From: Bacteroidota bacterium
GTDB taxonomy: Bacteria > Bacteroidota > Bacteroidia > Chitinophagales > Chitinophagaceae
Direction: 5' to 3'
Assembly: GCA_005884665.1 (NCBI GenBank)
Contig: VBAT01000044.1
Span: 9,769-56,147 of the forward strand
Length of the DNA stretch: 46,379 nt
Shown here: positions 25,878 to 34,769 of the stretch, one piece after another
How positions within the stretch are numbered: position 1 is the stretch's first letter
How the letters are laid out: each line of letters opens with the position of its first letter
Position numbers and translations under genes: made by a program
The notes under the pieces: generated by a model
Database searches by the model: none
The model's input: only the letters and a program-made list of their open reading frames with translations
Told to the model about the DNA's origin: nothing

Positions 25878-27233
25878 TCATTGGATCCTTATCCACTCAA
25901 AGTGGCCACTTTGTGATACATTGAATTTTGTCACCCTGCCATTCTCTATCACAAATTCGCAATCGGCATTCAATACGTTTTTGAACTGGAACTTTGTTTC
26001 CGATTGAAAGATCAGCGGGAAATTGTCGGTATCAGAAATTTTGGCAACAAGACCGCCGTTCTTCTTAAAAATCGTCATTTTTCTGTTTGTATCCGTCGTT
26101 AACTGGTAAATGCCAACATATTTATCAAGTAGCTTCTCATCAACCCTTATTTCTTGTTGCATGGGTTTGTTCAGCATTATGCTTGCAATCGTGACCGACA
26201 ACTCGTCTATCGGTGCTGTTCCGCTATTACACAAAATGGAAATGAATATGTCTTCGGCAGGAAAATAGGTCTCGTCTGATTCAAACCCAGGCAACCCTCC
26301 CTGGTGTTCTATTGAGTTAATGCCATTTGATGTTTTTATAAACCACCCGTAACCATAACCCGTTTCCGTTCCATTTTCCAGGTGATAGGAGATGAAAGCT
26401 TTTTCCAAAGTCTCCTTCCGAAGTATCTTGTAAGAGTACAAGCCTTTCTGCCAGGTGAACAAATCTTCAACGCTTGAAATCAATCCCCCGGCCGAATACT
26501 CGATGGTTGGGCTCCAATAGTCAACATTTTTAAATGTTGCGCCTTCTTTACGATAGCCGCTAACACGATTCGGAATAATTTTGTTTCCCTGGTCGAAATA
26601 GGTATGGACCATGCCCAAGGGCTGGAGAATGTTCTCCCGGATATAGTCCTGGTATTTTTTGCCCGAAATTTTTTCAATTATATATCCCAATAAATAGTAG
26701 CCAGAATTGCTGTAGGAGAATTTTGTGCCGGGTTTAAAATCTAATGGATAGGTCTTAAAGCTATCAATCAATTGCCCGGGCTCAAAATCCCATCTTTCCA
26801 GAAATGGAGTCTCGTAATCGATCTGCAGATAATCCCTGATGCCGGAGGTATGCGTAAGCAGGTGTTCGATAGTGATAGTGTAGCCTTTCCAGGGATAACC
26901 GGGGACAAATTTTTGTACGCTGTCCTGAATTGAAATTTGCCCCTGTTCAACCAGTTGAAGAATGGCAACAGCAGTAAACTGTTTAGTAATGGAAGCAATA
27001 TTAAAGACCATGTCCGCATTCAGGGGAACATTCAATTGCAAATCAGCGCTGCCAAAGGCTTTCCTGTAAATTATCTTTCCCTCCTTTGCAGCCAGGACCA
27101 CACAACCCGGATCCGCCTGGTTAAACTGCTTCGACAGAAATTCGTCAATCTTTTTTTCAATCTGCTTGTTTTGGCCAAATCCAGGTAACATTAAAAACAG
27201 AAATGAAATAAAACAGAGAATTGATTTACGCAT
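25878..27233 (-). CDS. Second secreted serine hydrolase, class C beta-lactamase/PBP-like
   Basis: 451 residues with a signal peptide (MRKSILCFISFLFLMLPGFG). SxxK is SITK in FNIASITKQFTAV; the Tyr motif is FSYSNSGYYLLGYI; HQGGLPGFESDE is the third box. A C-terminal domain of about 100 residues starts after QEIRVDEKLLDKYVGIYQL, a common add-on in Bacteroidota members. It is paralogous to the hydrolase at 23577 with the unknown membrane protein between. It probably acts in the periplasm; substrate unknown. Confidence 0.88.
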   Translation of the reverse strand: MRKSILCFISFLFLMLPGFGQNKQIEKKIDEFLSKQFNQADPGCVVLAAKEGKIIYRKAFGSADLQLNVPLNADMVFNIASITKQFTAVAILQLVEQGQISIQDSVQKFVPGYPWKGYTITIEHLLTHTSGIRDYLQIDYETPFLERWDFEPGQLIDSFKTYPLDFKPGTKFSYSNSGYYLLGYIIEKISGKKYQDYIRENILQPLGMVHTYFDQGNKIIPNRVSGYRKEGATFKNVDYWSPTIEYSAGGLISSVEDLFTWQKGLYSYKILRKETLEKAFISYHLENGTETGYGYGWFIKTSNGINSIEHQGGLPGFESDETYFPAEDIFISILCNSGTAPIDELSVTIASIMLNKPMQQEIRVDEKLLDKYVGIYQLTTDTNRKMTIFKKNGGLVAKISDTDNFPLIFQSETKFQFKNVLNADCEFVIENGRVTKFNVSQSGHFEWIRIQ

Positions 27234-27501
27234 TTATTAAAAGTACGAAAGTTGCCTTCTACTCTTAAAGGGATTGTCACGGATACACAGATGACCTGCA
27301 TTTCCCTGTAATATTAGTCTCTTAGCTTCCTTTTCGTACCCTTGCGAACTCTGCGATAGTTCCTGTATCGCAAGGATCGCGAAGCCCTAAAGATATCCGT
27401 AACCAATTTTTCAAAATGATGAGCAATCTGATTCCTTTAATATGTTGTAAGTTTAGGCAGCCATCAATATTGGTGACAACGCCTTCAATTCCCCCAGAAT
27501 T

Positions 27502-28263
27502 ATGACTCACATAGTAAAACGGGGCGAAACCCTGGGAAAAATTGCCAGATCGAATGGTATAACTTTAGCCAAACTACTCGAGGCCAATCCTCAATTCAGG
27601 GATCATCCAGACATTATTCATGTTGGGGACGCTGTGATTATTCCCGATGCAACTCCGGCGCCCCCTCCAACGCCCCATGCTACGCCTTCGGCTTTTGCCT
27701 TGAAGCTTGCTTCGGTTGCGCAAACCCAACATGACAAATTCCACCTCCTAAACGAGGCCGATCCCCAGCTTTGTGGCGAGATAAGACGATGGACAGTAGA
27801 AATTGGAGGTGCGTTTGTCAGTTGCACAAGTAATGATCAGCCCTGGTCTGCGGTTTTTGTATCATGGTGTGTAAAAGAAGCTGGCGCCACCGTTGCAGAG
27901 TTTAAGTTCTCCAAACAACATTCAGTGTTTGTTCAAAAGGCGATCCAGAATGCAATCAACAACACAGGAGTATTCCGCGGCCGGGAGATCACTGTTCACC
28001 CTCCGAGCGTTGGCGACATCATCCAGGCCAATCGTGGTGGAACCACATTTGATTTTGAACACGCGAGGACACATTCAAGCTATCCATCGCATTCGGTAAT
28101 TGTAGTCGCGGTTGGGCAGGATACGCAGGGCCGTTTTGCGCTGTGTATTGGTGGTAATGAAAGTGATTCGGTCCGACAGACAAGAATTCCGCTAACGCCC
28201 CAGGGTTTTATTCGGCAACGGGGCCGGAATCCGTTCATCTGCGTTATTCAAAATCTAAAATAA
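27502..28263 (+). CDS. LysM plus DUF2272 (CHAP/amidase-like) protein
   Basis: 253 residues. Residues 2-48 are a LysM peptidoglycan-binding repeat (HIVKRGETLGKIARSNGITL). A proline-rich linker (APPPTPHATP) follows, then a DUF2272 domain with PWSAVFVSWCVKEAG (catalytic Cys near 123) and SHSVIVVAVG (His), like papain-fold amidases. No signal peptide is seen, which is odd for a cell-wall enzyme; type VI-like or phage-like delivery, or a non-classical route, are possible. It is the only plus-strand gene between 20.4 and 40.9 kb. Its end overlaps the convergent small zinc protein by 9 bp. Confidence 0.85.
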   Translation: MTHIVKRGETLGKIARSNGITLAKLLEANPQFRDHPDIIHVGDAVIIPDATPAPPPTPHATPSAFALKLASVAQTQHDKFHLLNEADPQLCGEIRRWTVEIGGAFVSCTSNDQPWSAVFVSWCVKEAGATVAEFKFSKQHSVFVQKAIQNAINNTGVFRGREITVHPPSVGDIIQANRGGTTFDFEHARTHSSYPSHSVIVVAVGQDTQGRFALCIGGNESDSVRQTRIPLTPQGFIRQRGRNPFICVIQNLK

Positions 28264-28545
28264 ATCTTCTTTACACCCGGCGTCATTGTAATAATCCACA
28301 AAACCATTTTCGTCCCGGTCAAATTTTATATTGTGTTTTTGTCTGAATTGGTTGACACATTCCTGCGAGCAAAACCACCCGCAATTAGGTACGGCCACAT
28401 TGCCGGCCCGATAGCAATCTTTAAAAGATGGGCTCATTTCCTCGTCATTAGCATGGGCAATAATCTTATTGCAGTTCAAACAATTTATGGTGATTGTAGG
28501 ATTTACCTTGCGATTAAAAATAGAACGAATGAACTTAAAAACCAT
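28255..28545 (-). CDS. Small cysteine-rich, probably zinc-binding protein
   Basis: 96 residues. Two CxxC-type pairs are visible: NCLNCNKII near residue 22, and NCGWFCSQECVNQF near 55-65, spaced like a treble-clef or zinc-finger (the second half resembles MYM/TRASH-type FCSxxC). The C-terminus is acidic (DRDENGFVDYYNDAG). I do not recognise a named family. It overlaps the DUF2272 gene tail to tail by 9 bp. Confidence 0.65.
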   Translation of the reverse strand: MVFKFIRSIFNRKVNPTITINCLNCNKIIAHANDEEMSPSFKDCYRAGNVAVPNCGWFCSQECVNQFRQKHNIKFDRDENGFVDYYNDAGCKEDLF

Positions 28546-28576
28546 AAGTTACAATTTTCGCGCTGCTAACGAATTT

Positions 28577-28927
28577 CTATAGTATTGTTTGTCCGAAGGT
28601 CAGCAGGTTATTGTCGGGATCATGAATGGAAAACTCTTTTTGTCCCCAGGGTTTATTTTCCAACCGGGTAATATCTACGTTCCTGCTTTTAGCAAACTGG
28701 TAAAAGTCGTCAATATTATCTGTACGTATATAGACCTGTCCATAATTTTCTTTAGGATCAACTTCCCTGAACTCGAAAAAATGGATTTGTATGTTGTCCT
28801 TCTTTACCATTAGGTAACCCTCGTAATCTTCACGCCCAAATTCCTGGAAACCTAATTTGTTCAGGTAGAAATCTCTGGTTGTGGCCTTGTCGCGCATCGG
28901 CAACTTGGGATTGATGTCATTAAGCAT
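28577..28927 (-). CDS. VOC-family (glyoxalase/bleomycin-resistance-like) protein
   Basis: 116 residues in two beta-alpha-beta modules: PMRDKATTRDFYLNKLGFQE, then a strand IQIHFFEF, then YIRTDNIDDFYQFAKSRNVD and FSIHDPDNNLLTFGQ. The pattern is close to bleomycin-resistance proteins that trap drugs, but the family also holds lyases and dioxygenases. No second gene of a pathway is near, and gaps of 30-75 bp separate it from its neighbours. Confidence 0.82.
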   Translation of the reverse strand: MLNDINPKLPMRDKATTRDFYLNKLGFQEFGREDYEGYLMVKKDNIQIHFFEFREVDPKENYGQVYIRTDNIDDFYQFAKSRNVDITRLENKPWGQKEFSIHDPDNNLLTFGQTIL

Positions 28928-29002
28928 GCGATAAAATTTAATAAAAATAATAAAATAAATATTTTATTCATTTGCCAGGTGGGGCGTTAATTACTTGCCT
29001 GT

Positions 29003-29416
29003 TTATTTGGCGACTTTGTCTTTTTTTCTGATAAGCAACGCTACTATGGCCGAAATTACCAGGCCGATGACTGCCATAACAATAACTCCACGGCTCGCAT
29101 AGTAAACCATGTTTTCAAATGTATAGTCATCAAGAATTACGAACCGGAAGATCTGGAAACCTAATTCAGCCAGAAGTACAACTAGAACGCTGCTCAAAAC
29201 GAGCTTTGCAAATCCGACTCTCGCATCGAGTTTAGTGACCCTTTGCTGAAATACATTAGTTATTATGATTATTAACAAAATCAAGAACAGGCCCGCTGTA
29301 TTTATGGGACCATATATGTGTTCCGGAAGATTCGCAGGAGACCAATAGAACAGGCACCAGGTTAATAGCTCGCCTCCCAGTAAAATTGCCGAAAACAAAA
29401 GAATGTTTTTTTTCAA
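29003..29416 (-). CDS. Hypothetical membrane protein, four predicted helices
   Basis: 137 residues, starting at TTG (29416); no ATG is available upstream before a stop. Four hydrophobic stretches are visible (ILLFSAILLGGELLTWCLFY, TAGLFLILLIIIITNVF, LVLSSVLVVLLAELGF, GVIVMAVIGLVISAIVALLI), ending in a lysine-rich tail (RKKDKVAK). It is 10 bp downstream of another small membrane protein, so the two are likely co-transcribed. No family recognised. Confidence 0.6.
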   Translation of the reverse strand: MKKNILLFSAILLGGELLTWCLFYWSPANLPEHIYGPINTAGLFLILLIIIITNVFQQRVTKLDARVGFAKLVLSSVLVVLLAELGFQIFRFVILDDYTFENMVYYASRGVIVMAVIGLVISAIVALLIRKKDKVAK

Positions 29417-29426
29417 ATTTGAAATT

Positions 29427-29840
29427 TTAATCCTGCTTTTTAATCTTGAATATTAAACCGAACACAATAATGGGGATTCCATAAAGTAGGGCGAGTGTCA
29501 GGCTCCCAATACCCGCGTATGTATTGAAGTCCTCATTACCAAAGAATATTCTAATCGTTATAGTCATACAAATAGTGCTTATTAACATAAAATAAGCCTT
29601 TAGTTTTCTGGGATCTTTTATTTTGAACTCAAAAAAAGACAGAAGCAGTATTACAATTAATGTAGGCATAGAAAAGCTGGCGCCAAAAAAAACTGAAAGC
29701 AGGTAGAATTCCGCTATTGGCATTACCGACTGAAATATCGGGTCCGGGTTTCTGGCTATCATCAAAACAATAAAGAGCAGCGGTCCGACAAGGATTGCCA
29801 GCAACCAAACTTTAAGTATATAACCCGACATCCTGTCCAT
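29427..29840 (-). CDS. Hypothetical membrane protein, four predicted helices
   Basis: 137 residues with four hydrophobic segments (VWLLAILVGPLLFIVLMIA, FYLLSVFFGASFSMPTLIVI, AYFMLISTICMTITIRIFF, LTLALLYGIPIIVFGLIF) and short charged loops; a DPRKLK loop faces one side. Same length as the gene 10 bp downstream and probably expressed with it. Function unknown. Confidence 0.65.
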   Translation of the reverse strand: MDRMSGYILKVWLLAILVGPLLFIVLMIARNPDPIFQSVMPIAEFYLLSVFFGASFSMPTLIVILLLSFFEFKIKDPRKLKAYFMLISTICMTITIRIFFGNEDFNTYAGIGSLTLALLYGIPIIVFGLIFKIKKQD

Positions 29841-29910
29841 TAAATTGAGTCGTTCCCAAATACAGGGCCCATCTCCTGAAATTATAAAATAAGTCTGAAT
29901 GATGGAACTA

Positions 29911-30249
29911 TCAGCCTATCGCGGAAAAAAGTAACTTGATTAAAACCACAAACAAGACAAACCCCGCAAAAAAATACGTATACCAGGGATGCTTAAACCT
30001 CCTTTTAACTTCCCTGAAATCCGAAAACAGTCTTTCTTCAAAAGGCATATTATACCGCTTAAGACCACATTCCTGGCAAATGATATTTACTTCCTTCGCG
30101 TAAGGGAAAATTGGGATATAGTAAATGTGAAAATACTTACTGATAACCATGACGTCCGCCCAGCTGTGTTTGTCACAGGCCGGGCACCTGATCAAAAATT
30201 CATCCATCCCGATCGTCGATTCTTTCGTACCAAAAATAATAAAGCCCAT
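29911..30249 (-). CDS. Zinc-ribbon membrane-anchored protein
   Basis: 112 residues. A four-cysteine zinc ribbon is formed by RCPACDKHSW and IICQECGLKR, about 38 residues apart, with a YFHIYYIPIFPYAKEV strand between, a layout found in small bacterial zinc-ribbon proteins. One C-terminal membrane helix (YTYFFAGFVLFVVLIKLLF) would anchor it with the ribbon in the cytoplasm. Function unknown. Confidence 0.72.
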   Translation of the reverse strand: MGFIIFGTKESTIGMDEFLIRCPACDKHSWADVMVISKYFHIYYIPIFPYAKEVNIICQECGLKRYNMPFEERLFSDFREVKRRFKHPWYTYFFAGFVLFVVLIKLLFSAIG

Positions 30250-30332
30250 TACTGTTTTATTTATTTAGACGTTTGTCGACATGGAGTATGCATGTAAAAG
30301 AAATGATAATCCTCAATTTGTACAACTTTCGA

Positions 30333-30812
30333 TCATGTTGGTTGTAGATTTCTAGTTTGCTCAAAGGTTTGATACAGGGTAGTGAGCATTGCTTTAAAGT
30401 CGTCAGTTACTATTGAATTCCCATGATAAAACGCGTAAGTCTGTCCCGAGTCTAGTTCAATTTTCAGCGTATAATACCTGGGATCATAAAAGCCCCTCCT
30501 CACACTTTCAATTTCATCCCATTTAAAGCTGTAGTCGCCGGAGTTTCTCAAAGGAAATCGTTTTATCCATTTTATCCTGACGCCAGTTTTATCAATTGCC
30601 CATTCCGTTTTCCCGGTAACAAATTTTTGCCACAGATAAATGACTAAAGCAAGATGTAGTACCGGGACCAGTATTGATAATGCCTGGTTCTTCAAACCGT
30701 GCGGGTAAAATATCAATACCTCGGCGAAAAAGAATAGCAATGCGGCTGCTATCAGCAATATTGCATTAGTTTGGGAAACCAGCTTTACTTTATAGGGCTT
30801 TGTAAGATCCAT
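30333..30812 (-). CDS. Membrane protein with PH-like C-terminal domain
   Basis: 159 residues. Two helices at the N-terminus (AILLIAAALLFFFAEVLIF and ALSILVPVLHLALVIYLW) precede a beta-rich part with IDKTGVRIKWIKRFPLR, FKWDEIESVRRGFYDPRYY and LKIELDSGQTYAF, like the STM3941/bPH-type membrane proteins. The function of this group is unknown. It stands apart from neighbours by 80-110 bp. Confidence 0.65.
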   Translation of the reverse strand: MDLTKPYKVKLVSQTNAILLIAAALLFFFAEVLIFYPHGLKNQALSILVPVLHLALVIYLWQKFVTGKTEWAIDKTGVRIKWIKRFPLRNSGDYSFKWDEIESVRRGFYDPRYYTLKIELDSGQTYAFYHGNSIVTDDFKAMLTTLYQTFEQTRNLQPT

Positions 30813-30921
30813 GTTGCCAGCAATTATTTGTTGCGTTGTGTTTCTTAGAACAAATTGTAATCGCTCTTATGAACCCCGACCTTCCGTCAGCAGTTTGCGT
30901 CTATTTGCTTTTTTGAGCATT

Positions 30922-31452
30922 TTACTTTGTTGTTTCGGCGCCAATTTGTTTCCCCAGTTTTTCGAACTCAATGTCGTTCGATTCCCAGAGCTCCAGCTTA
31001 TTTCCTTCAACATCCAGGATGTGAACGAATTTGCCGTATTCGACAGCTTCAATTGTGTCAACGATGGTTACACCATTCTTTTTCAACTCGTCAACAAGGG
31101 CAACAAGGTTTTCAACCCTGTAATTTATCATATAGTCCTTTGTTGAGGGTTCGAAATATTTGGTTTTCTCGGAAAATGGGCTCCATTGAGTAAACCCCTT
31201 TTTGCTGCTATCTGTCCCCTGGCGCCATTCAAATACCGCCCCATATTTGTTTGTTTTTAGGCCAAGATGCGTCTTATACCATTCTCTCATTTTAGCAGGG
31301 TCTTTGCATTTAAAAAAGATCCCGCCGATACCCGTTACCTTTTTAAGATTTTGTATGCCCCTGTTTTGGCTTATAGACAATGCCGTCCTGAATGCGAAAC
31401 CGGAAAGAAACGATACCGCAATAACCAGGGCGATTGAAGTCGTTTTGTTCAT
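30922..31452 (-). CDS. VOC-family protein with N-terminal signal/anchor segment
   Basis: 176 residues. Residues 5-25 are hydrophobic (TSIALVIAVSFLSGFAF), probably a signal peptide or anchor. The rest is a VOC domain: GIGGIFFKCKDPAKMREWY, GAVFEWRQG, YRVENLVALVDELKKNGV and HILDVEGNKLELWES, with the C-terminal Glu metal ligand in LELWE. The family includes glyoxalase-like lyases; substrate unknown. Export of a VOC protein is unusual, but the window has a second case at 34147. Confidence 0.8.
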   Translation of the reverse strand: MNKTTSIALVIAVSFLSGFAFRTALSISQNRGIQNLKKVTGIGGIFFKCKDPAKMREWYKTHLGLKTNKYGAVFEWRQGTDSSKKGFTQWSPFSEKTKYFEPSTKDYMINYRVENLVALVDELKKNGVTIVDTIEAVEYGKFVHILDVEGNKLELWESNDIEFEKLGKQIGAETTK

Positions 31453-31507
31453 TTTATAAGTTTTATTCTAACGATTAATATTTTATGGGATTCGCTGTTA
31501 ATTTCTC

Positions 31508-31804
31508 CTACCTGGCCAGCATAATGATTGCGGCTCCAATTAACAGGATGGAAACCAGGGCAGGTCTTTTTTTGCTGTGTTTGTTTACAAGAATTAAAAT
31601 GCTGCCAACAGGAACTGCCACCAAAAGCAACAGCATTGGAAGCCACAACAACTCATATACAGCCCCCACAAAAGCGAATTTATAGACATCGGTAAATATG
31701 AACTTCGACATGGAATAATACAAAAAAACAGCTATACTGAGCAGAAGTATTAGCCGGGAAGTTTTGGGCCTTGAAAGGAAAGAAGATCTGCTTATTTCAT
31801 TCAT
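31508..31804 (-). CDS. Small hypothetical membrane protein
   Basis: 98 residues with three hydrophobic segments (LILLLSIAVFLYYSMSKFI, LLWLPMLLLLVAVPVGSILILV, ALVSILLIGAAIIML). No family recognised. It lies 55 bp downstream of nothing strongly linked, between the VOC gene and the HipA-like gene. The 160 bp upstream (31805-31964) show no further gene. Confidence 0.6.
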   Translation of the reverse strand: MNEISRSSFLSRPKTSRLILLLSIAVFLYYSMSKFIFTDVYKFAFVGAVYELLWLPMLLLLVAVPVGSILILVNKHSKKRPALVSILLIGAAIIMLAR

Positions 31805-31964
31805 AGCGATTACCTGGTTTTATCTCCCTCGAATTTTATCCTAAAGATGAATATTTTTTCAGACCTGTTCCTAATTTCCTTCAAAGCAGTTCTGGCTGGT
31901 CCCCGTAGATCTTTTGTCCCTCGTGATAATGATCTGAAAACTCTCAACGTAATAGTCGCTCATC

Positions 31965-32645
31965 TTAGGACAGTTGGTCCATTCTTTCAGTTAAGAGTTT
32001 GAATAGAATTTCTTTCGTGAAACCCGCTTCGATCATAATCAAATCGGGAATCAGGTCAATGGCCTCGGAAAATAACTTTTTGTCATGAAGTGCCTGATCG
32101 TATAGAAATTTCCTGTTCCCGGGCATTTTATGAAAAATGTGGTTACCGAATAGTTTCGTATGCATTTCTATTGACTGAAATAAACCCAGCGAGCCCTGGT
32201 CTATAATCCAAATATCATCTCTTACATCTTTCAGAAGGTTGCTCGCGGCTTGTGTCCTGTCAATATTTATAAAGAATAAGTCAAGTGTATATATCCGGTT
32301 TAGCAAAACCTGATCCGCTGCTTCAATAGATTTTAAGTCAGCCTGAATCGCATCAGGGATATATTCTATTGCAAGATTCCAGCCGTAACTTCTTTGAACT
32401 ATATCATCAAATTCATCTGTTCCGAAAATCCATGGGAAGTTATCAGGAATATAAACCCATCCTACATCGGGAACTGGCCAATTCAATTTATTGGCGACCT
32501 TATTTGCTAAGAACTCCGACAGTAAACTAATTGCCGCGTTTCCTGCACCACGCATTTTGACAATATATTTACCCCCTTCTTCTGTTTCTATCAATGTAGG
32601 AAATGAACTACCAACAAATTGCTTTATGAAAGTTTTTAGGATCAT
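31965..32645 (-). CDS. HipA-like kinase-fold protein, stand-alone
   Basis: 226 residues. YIVKMRGAGNAAISLLSEFL resembles the nucleotide-binding strand and early helix of HipA kinases, LDLFFINIDRTQAASNLL the catalytic loop, and IWIIDQGSLGL the metal-binding Asp segment. Length fits the short HipA_2-type proteins rather than full HipA toxins (about 430-440 residues). No HipB-like antitoxin lies beside it. Known full-length HipA proteins phosphorylate translation factors; activity here is unproven. Confidence 0.72.
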   Translation of the reverse strand: MILKTFIKQFVGSSFPTLIETEEGGKYIVKMRGAGNAAISLLSEFLANKVANKLNWPVPDVGWVYIPDNFPWIFGTDEFDDIVQRSYGWNLAIEYIPDAIQADLKSIEAADQVLLNRIYTLDLFFINIDRTQAASNLLKDVRDDIWIIDQGSLGLFQSIEMHTKLFGNHIFHKMPGNRKFLYDQALHDKKLFSEAIDLIPDLIMIEAGFTKEILFKLLTERMDQLS

Positions 32646-32826
32646 GGTTGTAACCCCGGCCGAGTTCCTGCGTTACAATTTAAACAACAGGAGATTGAGT
32701 ATTGTTAATTAATAAGTGTCCGATAAAATAACCTGCCGCGTCAGGGCTTCGGCTAGCCTGTGCTTCCGCTAAGCATCAGCGATAGGCAGACGAAGAAGCA
32801 AGGCCGGCAGACAAATTTTCCAATTT

Positions 32827-33480
32827 CTATATCTCTATTCCGAAATAAATCATCGTTAAAGCTATTGTGTCATAAATCGCATGCGAAATAATAGGATACC
32901 ATAAATTTCCTTTGTAGCGCCATAGCAAAAATGTCCAGAGTAGTGCTGCCAAAAAAGAAGGAATAATCCCGAAAATGCCCTGCTGCCAGTGATATAACCC
33001 AAATAGAATACTTGTTAAAAACCCGGCAAGCCAAAATGAATGTCTTGATTTGATGAACCATTCACGAATTGTTGTTTGAATAAATCCACGAAAAACTATT
33101 TCCTCGTAAAAACCGGCTATTATCCAGGCCGCAACAAGTGTGATAATTAAGTTAGATAATTTGTTCCTGATAAAGTCGTATTCAGTGTATGGCTCTACTA
33201 CAAAAAAATGAGTTATGAATGGATGATAAATCCATTTATTAAAAGCAATCCAAAGCAGGGCTGATAAAATGCCGACAATTAAAGTATGAGCAGTTAATCC
33301 ATTACGTTTTAGTCCAAGGTCCCGAAGTGTCTCTTTTTGTCTTCTTAAATAAAAAATAATGACCGCCAGGCAAACAACGGCGTAAGAATAAAACGGCAAC
33401 GGAACAAAATGAGGAAATAAAACAAGAAATGCTATGATAAAGGCTTTTAGTATGTTCTGCGTGAACCTCTTGTTATTCAT
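32827..33480 (-). CDS. CPBP-family intramembrane metalloprotease (CAAX-protease-like)
   Basis: 217 residues with six to seven helices. The catalytic motifs are FYEEIVFRGFIQ (EExxxR), FGLYHWQQG (His) and ISHAIYDTIAL (His). Known family roles include bacteriocin self-immunity and processing of membrane substrates. It is 22 bp downstream of the GNAT gene, so co-transcription is likely. The 180 bp after it (32646-32826) hold imperfect hairpins but no gene. Confidence 0.85.
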   Translation of the reverse strand: MNNKRFTQNILKAFIIAFLVLFPHFVPLPFYSYAVVCLAVIIFYLRRQKETLRDLGLKRNGLTAHTLIVGILSALLWIAFNKWIYHPFITHFFVVEPYTEYDFIRNKLSNLIITLVAAWIIAGFYEEIVFRGFIQTTIREWFIKSRHSFWLAGFLTSILFGLYHWQQGIFGIIPSFLAALLWTFLLWRYKGNLWYPIISHAIYDTIALTMIYFGIEI

Positions 33481-33502
33481 GAAGTCAATTCAAGTAATGA
33501 TG

Positions 33503-34033
33503 TTAGTTATTCCGTAAATCTTCAGTGGCTTGTTTCCCCAGGACTTTCTCGTAGGCTTTTCGTGGTGCACCCCCGAAAAATATTTCCCCGCAATAGCTAT
33601 ACTCTAACCTTTCTAAAATTTTAAACATTGGGATGTTATCAAAATTGGTATCAACTTTTATGCTAAAAACGTTATGTTCGATAGATAGATCCTCAAGTAG
33701 CTTGAACAATTTAGTTGCCACCCCTTGCCCCTTTACTGAGTTTAATGTTGCCACCCGATGAACCGCTACATAGTCACCGTTTGTTAGCCACTGTCCTTTT
33801 ATTTCGTTGTAAGCGGGTTCAATGCCAAAAATAATAGCAGCGTACGCTATTATTGCATCGTTGTCAGTAATCACATATCCGTATCCATTTGTTATGTCAT
33901 CCTGAACGGTTTGTTGATTGGGATAGCCGTTTTGCCATTGTTCGCTACCGTCCCGCCGTCTTTGTTCGATAGCTTGCTGCAATATTTCCCAAATTGTATT
34001 TATTTCAGAAAAATCGGCTCTCCTTAATTTCAT
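33503..34033 (-). CDS. GNAT-family N-acetyltransferase
   Basis: 176 residues. MKLRRADFSEINTIWEILQQ opens the fold; the acetyl-CoA loop is VKGQGVATKLFKLLED (Q/RxxGxA type), after HRVATLNS. The N-terminal WQNGYPNQQTVQDDI motif is common in Bacteroidota and Firmicutes GNATs of unknown substrate. Next downstream gene is the CPBP protease after 22 bp. Confidence 0.85.
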   Translation of the reverse strand: MKLRRADFSEINTIWEILQQAIEQRRRDGSEQWQNGYPNQQTVQDDITNGYGYVITDNDAIIAYAAIIFGIEPAYNEIKGQWLTNGDYVAVHRVATLNSVKGQGVATKLFKLLEDLSIEHNVFSIKVDTNFDNIPMFKILERLEYSYCGEIFFGGAPRKAYEKVLGKQATEDLRNN

Positions 34034-34146
34034 TATTATGTTCCAGGGTTTAATTCTTTATCTGTCTGATTTTCCCTAGTGTCAACGCTGGATCGAAAAA
34101 TGTCTTCTTGAACTTTCTGCTCTCGCACTCGGCGGAAAAATATCTT

Positions 34147-34662
34147 TCAATACCTTCCGGAAATAATTTCCGTTAATTCAATTGCTTCTCCGTCCGGTCC
34201 TTTCATAAATGCTTGTTTTATTTCCAGTCTGCTGTTTGTTCTTATTCGCCTTATAGGTATAGTTATTTTGCCGCCTGCATTAATGACGCGTTCAACAGCA
34301 ATTGTTATATCTTTTACCTCAACACCTACATGCTGAAATAAATTGCCCGGTCTTGTTGTATCATTTTTGTCTGCTCGTTCAGCCAATTCAAAAACAAAGT
34401 CCTGCCCCGGGAATTTTAGAAAAACAACATTTACGTCGCGTTTGAAAGCTGTATCAGCTTGAGTGATGACCAACTGAGTGAACCGGTCGGTAACTTTAAG
34501 ATCAAACGCCTTTGTATAAAATTTAACCGATGAATCCATATTGCGCACTGATAAAAATACATGATTAAACACCGGGTAAACCTGTTGATCCTGAGCATCC
34601 GCCTTATCAAGACAGAGAATTAAGATGATGCTAAAAATCAATGAAATCGAGATTGCTTTCAT
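34147..34662 (-). CDS. Secreted VOC-family (glyoxalase-like) protein
   Basis: 171 residues. Signal peptide at 1-23 (ISLIFSIILILCLDKADA). The VOC domain follows: FNHVFLSVRNMDSSVKFYTK with His as first metal ligand, VFELAERADK, LFQHVGVEVKDI and MKGPDGEAIELTEI with the final Glu ligand, so a metal site looks complete. Substrate unknown; the periplasmic location is unusual for this family. Confidence 0.82.
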   Translation of the reverse strand: MKAISISLIFSIILILCLDKADAQDQQVYPVFNHVFLSVRNMDSSVKFYTKAFDLKVTDRFTQLVITQADTAFKRDVNVVFLKFPGQDFVFELAERADKNDTTRPGNLFQHVGVEVKDITIAVERVINAGGKITIPIRRIRTNSRLEIKQAFMKGPDGEAIELTEIISGRY

Positions 34663-34769
34663 TAGTAATTGTTTTAGCTTATTAGAATTTTCACAAAAAC
34701 CAAAGTATCACATTGTATTTCTCCAGTTATCGTATTTCCCAGGATATAGCGTTTGGACACCTCCAGAGA

